Assembly (NCBI GenBank): GCA_949317995.1
Contig: OX439038.1
Span: 35,655,113 to 35,719,112 of the forward strand
Direction: 5' to 3'
Length of the DNA: 64,000 bases
From: Acholoe squamosa
Lineage: Eukaryota > Annelida > Polychaeta > Phyllodocida > Polynoidae
Positions 56,673 through 64,000 of this stretch are shown here, piece by piece. The notes under the pieces are model-generated. The model saw only the letters and a program-made list of their open reading frames with translations, did not search any database and was not told the DNA's origin. Both the position numbers and the translations under genes were made by a program. Within the stretch, counting starts at the first letter, position 1; each line of letters starts with the position of its first letter.

Positions 56673-58021
56673 CCGTAAAACCCCTCGTATAAGCCGCCCC
56701 CACGTATAAGCCGCACCCTGAGTTTGTGAATTAATCTCAAAATATAAAAGAATTCATAACTTTTTATCTAACCAATGGATTTTCAAAATTTAGAAACCTA
56801 TGTGCCCCTGATTGTAAGAGACCCTAGAGATGTGCGTGTAAAGGATCTTTACAACATGTCTCAACTATTACCTATTGATCTCAGGAGGATCTACCTGCAG
56901 CTTACGACATGCCACCGTTTGATTTTTTCGGCACAAGTTGAAGTGCTCCCCTCATTGGGAACAAGAGGCAGTGATGCCCCCCTTATGCGTCAGGCACACC
57001 CCAGAACGGTAGCTAAAATTAATGATCCTATTTATCAGGCCCAGGCCCAATGGAATAGCCTGGCACCAGAATTGAGGTGGATCATAGATAAAGACCACTT
57101 TAAGAAAGTTATTAAGGGAAAATTATCTAAGTACTTTCGGGAACATTGGGATACTGATCGTATGGTTTTATTATACGAGGGTAGGAGTGTTATAACAAGT
57201 CTCTGATCTAGTACTAGGTCTAAACCCCAGGTATCTGGGGAGTGATTGGAGGAGAGTATGAGTTATGTATGACTGCAGGACTGTGCTCCTTATGTGCCTA
57301 GGGTTTTTATGGTCTTCCCTGCCGATGAGGTTGTATATCATAAAGATCACTAGTACTTACTGATCTAGAATTACATACCCTCCAGCTGGTCACACATATG
57401 CCTATATTGTCACATACCTGTACTGTCCTGTCCCTGTTCCAAGCCTGATTACGGGTCCTATGTTGTGTTGTTATGTTATTGTAAGAATTTTGTCCTATTG
57501 CCTATCTAAGCATGACATAAAATCACATGCTGGGTTTTACCTGTGTGAGTAATTTCACTGGGATTGCAGGGCTGATTGTGGGATATTCCAACTATGACTT
57601 TAATATGTTTAAAGAAAGTTAAATATTGTTCTATTGGATTTGCATCCGGAGTTGACTGATATGTTGATAAGATGAAAATGTAACATTGTATTAATTGGTG
57701 ACATATGGAGCTTAAAATTTTGGTATTCATGAGGAGGCGCTATGATTCTGCCGGGGTCATACCTGTTGTCACAACCCCACTAGACCGGGCATACTGGCAG
57801 ACCAACATGTATATGATGATGTCAATCTTGTGAGTCTAGTATAAATAAAAATGTTAAAACTTGAAACTTGAACTTGAGGTGTACCCCTACCCTCCTAGAC
57901 CAATGAAAAAATTGAGGGAAGGTTTGAGGAGGAGCTGCAGCTATCTATCCCCCACCCTCCCTCCCCTCCCCCTGTGCTTGAAATGGTCTAAAAGCCGCGG
58001 CTTATACGCAAGGTTTTACGG
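56673..58021. mobile_element. 1.35-kb TIR element, CCGTAA ends, TA TSD, with LINE fragment inside
   Basis: TIRs CCGTAAAACC and GGTTTTACGG with TA at 56671-56672 and 58022-58023. Subterminal GTATAAGCCGC motifs (two on the left, inverted on the right). The end sequence and motif type match the element at 15368-16530. The interior is a LINE 3' end (56775 to about 57870). Confidence 0.82.
56775..57206 (+). pseudogene. LINE ORF2 C-terminal fragment
   Basis: 143-codon ORF. The region QAQWNSLAPELRWIIDKDHFKK matches the C-terminal W-N-x-L-P-x-x-I-R type tail of CR1/Jockey-group RT proteins, as does the end of the LINE at 60568 (TWNNLEPDIRNIRDKDKFK). Upstream RT motifs are absent. The 3' UTR ends near 57870 with a TTGAAACTTGAACTTGA-like tail. 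Captured inside a TIR element. Confidence 0.68.
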
Positions 58022-60300
58022 TATTTGAATATCAGCATTTTTAACATCACCCCCCACTCTCACTCCCAAAACAACATGGAGACCTACTTTTCACAATGAC
58101 GATTTTAAACATTTGACTTGAGTAACAAATTACAACTTGAAATAAATCTTTTCAATTTCAAATTTAACTCACAACAAATGCTGCCACATCTTAATTATCA
58201 ATCTATAATAGTTTCATTAATTTTGAATCTTATTTACTAGTCATATCTGGACTTTGAAAAATGTTAATGTTAAAAAAAACGATGTATGGTCGGCCATTTT
58301 TTCACATCGAAATCATTTTTCCTCATAAAATATTTATGGTTGGTTCAATTTTAATAAAATTATACACAAATACAAATTTAACAAAGGGCTTTCAGATGGT
58401 TTACACCATGAATATGACCTTAGCTGTCAAAATGGCGTTAAACATCTATTACTCACTCACTCACTCACACCATTATTAAAAAAGAAATTCATAAATCGAC
58501 TTTTGTGGACTTTGAAATTTTGCCACCCCTAACTGCAGAAGCCAAGTTAGGACTATGTATCCTCAATACCTGGTAAGCGTCAGCTCTCATAAGTCCCTCC
58601 TGGCTAACATAGAAAACCACAAATACCAATGGGTAATGGGGGTCTGCTGATTTTGTATGATCAATGAGATTATCACTCCATTCCATTGTTGAAATAATCT
58701 TACATGACCACTATAAATGCATTCGTGAAAGGTTAATCGAAGATTAGCTTGTGGGATTATCATGAACTCCTACTGATGAGCTTTTCTCTTTGTCTAATGA
58801 TTGATATTTTCAATTAATGATTATATTGCCAGTTCTGCATTTACATGCAATGTTATGAATGATAAGGAGAATGTACCAGGGTGTTGCAGAGCAGCAGTGC
58901 TGTAAGTATTAGACATATAAACTTATCAATGCTTCTCGATGAAAATGGAAAACATGTTTTCAGAAATATTTCTGAAAGAGTGTTAGCACCAACATATTAT
59001 TTTAACGTTGAAATATGTCTCTGGCTCTTTTCAGACATTTTAATCTTCAAGGAATGTGTTAAAGCTGGTATAAAAGCTAATATGGTGTGGTCTGATATGT
59101 ATTTTAAAGGATTATATACCCCTTCCCAAGTCATAGGGTGTCACTTATTATGGCATGATATGGCTCATTATGTGCACATCATTGGACCTTAGTTTTAGCT
59201 GGTCTATCCTCTTTGGTGGGAAGGGAAACCACTTGGTTAATTAGTTCTGGTCACAGCCTCATGGCGGCAGCACTGAGTGGTGTCTGCTCTGCTGCCAGGC
59301 ATCTAAATTGAATTCACTACATTGTAGAATACTCTGCTTTATGGCTTCAGATGGAGCCACTGTGCTGGTACAATCAAGACTGCTTGTTGACATGAATAAA
59401 ATGCTCGAAGCATTTTATTTCTACACATATATATGCTTGAATTTGACATGGTTAGAATGCACTGAATAGATTGAGATTTTGGCAGGACACTTGTCCCAGC
59501 TTTAAGTGACACCCCTAAAATATTAATTGGACCTTATATCCATGAAAATGTAGTATCGAATGGTTTTGTTGTTTTATTTTGGCTTGACAATGCAATCTAT
59601 GCGACTGGATGATATACTGCTCATAACTGTGATCATCGGTACTGTTTGTTGATGTTATCATTGTGCTGGCCATATTATGAGAACTGTTTTCTGTGTTATT
59701 ACTTGTTATAACATTCATAGAGGGATAGATAATAAATCTGAGAGAAGTGCCGTTTATGATACTAAAATACTTAACAGCTGATTTTGTAGTTGCCGCCTTC
59801 TAAAATATCTTATCACATCCCCATGCTTGTGACGGATACAGATAATCCGAAACCTAGTAAGGTGTGGTTACTTGAATGTTTGATTTTAAAGTACTTAAGA
59901 GAATTGTATGCACAGAAACATTAAACATTAACTACTAGGCAAATGCCTGTTTATAACCGCATGGGGTGATGACACTTCAAAATCTATATATGGTTTTTTT
60001 TTGAACAAATTTAAACTTTATTTGGTCTAGTGGTACATTCATCATGTAAACATAGGCATGCTGTGTACATACGTTGATATATTACATGATTACCCATTTT
60101 ATAAGGTAATTCATTTTAATAATAACACGACCAAACAGTTAATGACCAGATCGTCATTTAAAAAATGTTATGATCTGACCGGTCATTACCGGTATTCATA
60201 CAATTATAAGATATAATAACAATAATTTTGAACAATTTGGGGCACTTATAGTCTACTTTAAATATAGAATAATATTAATTACCCTCCCTAGTCTCATAAA
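58022..60300. other. no supported feature
   Basis: Open frames of 65-103 codons occur, for example 58881-59192 (+), but none resembles a known domain. A short CTCA repeat lies at about 58450. Confidence 0.5.
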
Positions 60301-60317
60301 TGATTTTTACAGCATGC

Positions 60318-60540
60318 ACATATACACTCCAATAATAGATAACGTTATGCAAGCTTTTGACAAAGTCGACGTAGACCATCATAAGTAGTCTAAGATAGAC
60401 CGTTACTATTGCTCCTTGAGGATTAGGTTTAACTCAGTCATTTCTTGGTGCAGTATGTACAATATATACAGTTCAATAATAGATAACTTAAGCAAGCTTT
60501 GACAAGATCGACTTAGGCCATCACAAGTAGTCTAGATACA
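60318..60540 (-). repeat. two imperfect repeats in the LINE 3' UTR
   Basis: An ~80-bp block (CAATAATAGATAACGTTATG to CATCATAAGTAGTCTAAGAT) recurs about 143 bp later with small differences. It lies just past the LINE stop on the - strand. Confidence 0.75.
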
Positions 60541-60567
60541 GTTTGTATAATTATTTTACAATATATT

Positions 60568-63423
60568 TTATATATTGATAGATTCTATCATACATTTCTT
60601 TGATAAGGTTTTAAATTTATCTTTGTCCCTAATATTCCTGATATCAGGCTCTAGATTATTCCACGTTTGGGCACATAAACATTCAGGAGATTTTGTGTAA
60701 GCTGTACAATTAATTTTCATATAATTTAATACAGGAGCATTTGAAAATCTTGTCGTTCTAACAGTAGGTTTAATATACTCTTCCTTTGTGGATCTCTTAT
60801 AAGCTAACATTTTTATATGATGTAGTCTTCTAGCTTCAAGCTTCGGGCTTCTTGTATCCCTATGTACAAGATCTGTTGGGGTTAGTACATGTACATCTAG
60901 ACAGGTTTTTAAACATTTATTTTGCAATCTTTGCAATACTTGTAACAAATCAGCATTAGCTCCATTGTATAAAATATCACAGTAGTCAATAATTGGTATT
61001 ATATGCATTTTGTACATTCTTAATCTTGCTGCAGTTGATAAATATTTTCTTGTTTTATACAAAATTAATGATTTGAATCGAACACTCTTGATGACATTTC
61101 TCATATGCATATTAAAATTCATTTCTTGGTCAAGGGTAACCCCTAAGTATTTGTATGATTGAACATTCATTAAAGTTTTACCATTGAGGACAATCTTAGG
61201 TTTTTGTATTTTCTTCAATTTGATTGCTGAAGCAAAGGTCATTATTTTCGTCTTGGTTTCATTCATAGTAAGTTTGTTGGCTGAAGACCAGAGAGAGAAG
61301 GAATTAAGTGCAATGGTCAGCTGATTTGTTAAGGCGTCTAAGTTTTTTCCGGATACATACAGTACAGAGTCGTCTGCATATAGCAAGGTTTTATGTACAT
61401 CATTGTCAGAAATGCAATCATTAATATACAATAAAAAGAACAAAGGACCCAGTATTGAGCCCTGTGGTATGCCACATGTTAGACTTGCTTTATCTGAACG
61501 TATATGGTTGGCTATAGCACATTGCTGTCTCCTTGATAAATAATTCTCAATTAAGATTAAATTTCTATTTCTGACTCCGTATTGTTCTAATTTCTTTAAT
61601 AATATTGAATGATTTACCGAATCAAATGCTTTTTTTATATCAATAAAGGCAGCCATTGTTATATTACCTTCATTTCTATTTTTTAATACATCATCAACTA
61701 ATACTGAGATAGAGTCTAGTGTAGATTTACCTTTCTGATATCCACCTTGGTTTTTCGATAAAATATCATATCTTTCTAAATGGTCACTTAGTTTGTTATG
61801 TATAAGTCTTTCTAGGATTTTTCCCGGTAACGGTAGAACACTTATCGGTCTAAGGTTAGAGACATTGGATGGGTCCCCTCCTTTGGGGAGAGGAGTCACC
61901 GTAGCAATTTTCCAACTATCAGGGATTTGGCCTGTATTCGTAATCAAATTAATGATTTTTATAAATTTTTTTTTTTTTGAGGGAACTTTAACATAGTTTT
62001 TTTGAATATATCTGTAGATAAATAGTCAATAGCAGATGACTTGGATATATCAGATAAGCATTTCATAATTTCATCATCTGTAAAGATCATCTCTGGCATA
62101 TCCACCTCACATCTCGTGCCCTTAAAATTAAAAATGGTTTGATGTTGTTCCGCCAGCCTAGGACCAATTTCTGCGAAAAAAATTATTTATATAAGTAGAG
62201 GTATCATTAATTGAAATTACTTGGCCGTTTTCGTCAGTTAACATGATTGACTTGCTGTTAGATTTATTAGAAGGTAAAATATCCTTAATAGTGCTCCAAA
62301 ATTTCTTAGAATCTTTCTTAAATACCTCTGATAGGTTGGAATAATATGTTTCCATAGCCAATTCAATGTCTCTATTAACCTGGTTTCGACTCTCTCTAGC
62401 TCTATGCCACGATATGATATCCAAATTTTTCCTGGCTAACTTTAATAATGCATTTTTGTCGTTGATCTTTTCAAGCATCTCATTAGACATCCATGGGCTA
62501 GGTTTGTCTATCACCTTAAAACTTTTTACCGGGCATTGCAGGTCTAACATTCTTTTTATCATATTTTCTAATATAGTCCAGCAAACATTTGGGTCATTTG
62601 ATTCATTAAAATAGTCCCAATTACAATTTTCTAAGTCTAGATAGAATTTTTCTATGTTAAGTTTATTATATGATCTTCCAAAAAAAGTTCTAAAATTTTT
62701 CTTTGTGTGTATTTAGGTTTTTAGGATATGTACCGGTAGGTGGTCTGATAGGTGTATGTTCAATGCACCGCTGGAGGTAATGGAATCACAGTTTGAGAAG
62801 ATCAAGTCTATACACGTGTTGGTACCTGATGTGGTTGTGACCTCGTTAACCAGTTGTACTAAGTTAAAATGATCAAAGGTTTCTATGAGTAGTTGTTTGT
62901 CTGGGGTATTAGTTAGTACATTTACATTGAAATCCCCTAGAATAAAAATATCATATCTATCCAAGTTGTCTATTTGTAGTAGTAAAGCTCGCATTGTGTT
63001 ACAAAATTCCATAAGGTTTCCCGAAGGTGGTCTATAGACATTACATACAATACATTTTTTATTTGCACCTTTAGCTGATAGTAACCATTGAACTTCTATA
63101 TTTTCATTAGATCTGTTTAAGGCCTTGAACCTGTCTACTGAACATGATAGACTTTCATCGACATATGCACAGAGTCCACCTCCTCTATATATACTGATAC
63201 GGTCTTGACGAAAGAGATTATACCTTGGGAAGCTATACAAGTTACTACAATCCATTTCGTTCAACCAGGTCTCAGAAAATAATATAATATCAATGAAATT
63301 ATTATTCAGCTCCTCTTTGATTTTTGTAAATTTATTTCTTACACTCCTGGCATTCATATGTATTATTGAGAAACCTTTCCTGAATTTATTTTTTAAAGAC
63401 ATGTTTGTATCTGGTAAATACAT
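60568..63423 (-). pseudogene. CR1/Jockey-group LINE ORF2 (endonuclease + RT), nearly full length
   Basis: Three consecutive frames form one ORF2. 62713-63423: AP-type endonuclease (IIHMNARSVRNKF, ILFSETWLN, VYRPPSG, ILGDFNVN, LSDHLPV). 62158-62562: linker (SPWMSNEMLEKINDKN, KKFWSTIKDIL). 60568-61947: reverse transcriptase (LRPISVLP, QGGYQKGKSTLD, AFIDIKKAFD at 100-109, GIPQGSILGPLFF at 159-171, YADD at 190-193, YKYLGVTLD) and a C-terminal domain with TWNNLEPDIRN. Three lesions separate them: an in-frame TAA at about 62712, an A-run frameshift near 62175 and a frameshift in the 13-base A run near 61967. The protein nicks target DNA and reverse transcribes LINE RNA. Confidence 0.9.
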
Positions 63424-63668
63424 ATTAACTCGATATAGTCAACATGCTGCATAATGTATACATGTATGATCATTCTACTAGTGCATGCTACATCAATCCA
63501 GGTCATTGTAAACCACGCGTTATAAAAATATACATACCCCCCCCTCCACAGGCTTACAGCTCTTCTGGCTACCTATGGTTATCAATATATGAGTCGGCAG
63601 TTAAAAAATTCAAGGACTATGGCTTTATATCAATTAGGAACGTAGCTATATAATATACAAGAAGATAT
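63424..63668 (-). other. 245-bp spacer between NADAR ORF and LINE ORF2
   Basis: Many stops in all three - strand frames. It contains an 8-9 base G run (- strand) near 63537. If the two ORFs belong to one element this is the inter-ORF region. Confidence 0.6.
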
Positions 63669-64000
63669 TTATTGATTTTCATCAGGATTTCCATGTACTC
63701 TGGTTAGTTGCGCACGGATTTTTTGAAGGATTTGTCCCATCAGATTCTCCCCTTTGACATTTCCTGTCGTACATTGGTTTGCTTGCCCGAAGTGCATTTT
63801 CACTCCCCATATAGGGTTGAAGCTGGCCTCATACAAGTTTTTGTCTCCAGTAGAGATTAAATAGTCCCTCATATATGGTGTGGAGAATTTCTGCTCCTTG
63901 ATCTCTTGCATGACCGCGGTAGCCATCTTGTTCCATTCTGCTGTGGGTCTGATTTTCCTTGCTTCGTACATTATTTGTACCGGGTCTTCTAGCTTCTTTA
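63669..64000 (-). CDS. NADAR-domain protein (YbiA/DUF1768-like), C-terminal part
   Basis: Open to the window end. The first Met in the window is at 63971 but the same frame continues upstream (KKLEDPVQI), so the gene starts outside. Matches to the NADAR fold: EWNKMATAVMQEIKEQKFS, YLISTGDKNLYEAS, PIWGVKMHFG and GENLMGQILQKIRAQL, including the W, the TG..L.E and the PIWG and GxNxxG positions. NADAR proteins act on N-glycosidic bonds of ADP-ribose or riboflavin-type intermediates. It ends NPDENQ and a TAA at 63669, upstream of and parallel to the LINE ORF2. It may be that element's ORF1 or an unrelated gene. Confidence 0.8.
   Translation of the reverse strand, partial: KKLEDPVQIMYEARKIRPTAEWNKMATAVMQEIKEQKFSTPYMRDYLISTGDKNLYEASFNPIWGVKMHFGQANQCTTGNVKGENLMGQILQKIRAQLTRVHGNPDENQ

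Noticed and set aside
58881..59192. 103-codon ORF as a gene
   Set aside because: No recognisable domain and no supporting neighbours.

Overview
This is eukaryotic, intron-bearing animal DNA. One host gene is recognisable: the 3' part of the L-fucose kinase gene FCSK on the + strand (six coding exons between 98 and 18575). Almost everything else is transposable-element material, much of it nested. The mix (Ty1/copia, DIRS, an env-bearing LTR element, CR1/Jockey-like LINEs, PIF/Harbinger, pogo/Tigger, tRNA-derived SINEs and many foldback MITEs) suggests a marine invertebrate such as a lancelet, mollusc, annelid or hemichordate. The species cannot be fixed from the sequence alone.

Layout. 1-18.6 kb: FCSK exons, with introns full of insertions. 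These are two TWA-flanked C-rich MITEs (444-769, 11301-11622); a broken copia element on the - strand (2327-9257) that is itself interrupted by a composite insert (3541-7447) carrying a TIR element with a 4-bp TSD (4010-7259) and a long coiled-coil ORF; a pogo/Tigger DNA-binding fragment joined in frame to the copia integrase (9260-9889); a 200-bp retroposon with a 13-bp TSD; and a 5.5-kb long-inverted-repeat element (about 11926-17392) with two smaller TIR elements inside it. 18.6-24.2 kb: two SINE families and a TIR element filled with a ~134-bp tandem satellite. 24.27-46.59 kb: a 22-kb interval bounded by ~1-kb inverted repeats. It holds an env plus 3' LTR remnant (25261-28358) and a 9.9-kb TIR element with a perfect 5-bp TSD (28918-38807), inside which lies an 8.8-kb Harbinger element with a spliced transposase and a convergent, many-exon Myb/SANT-like gene. 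46.7-47.7 kb: a 29-bp minisatellite. 50-52 kb: a DIRS remnant. 53.9, 56.2 and 56.7 kb: foldback and TIR elements. 60.3-63.4 kb: a nearly full-length LINE on the - strand. Just upstream of it in the same orientation is a NADAR-domain ORF that runs off the window end (63669-64000).

How it fits together. FCSK supplies the GHMP-kinase half of an enzyme that salvages L-fucose to fucose-1-phosphate. The other ORFs are mobile-element proteins, mostly broken by stops or by indels that often fall in homopolymer runs (true decay or assembly error). The most unusual arrangement is the NADAR ORF lying 245 bp 5' of a LINE endonuclease/RT ORF, as an ORF1 would. The in-frame pogo-copia chimera and the multiply nested 22-kb structure come next.
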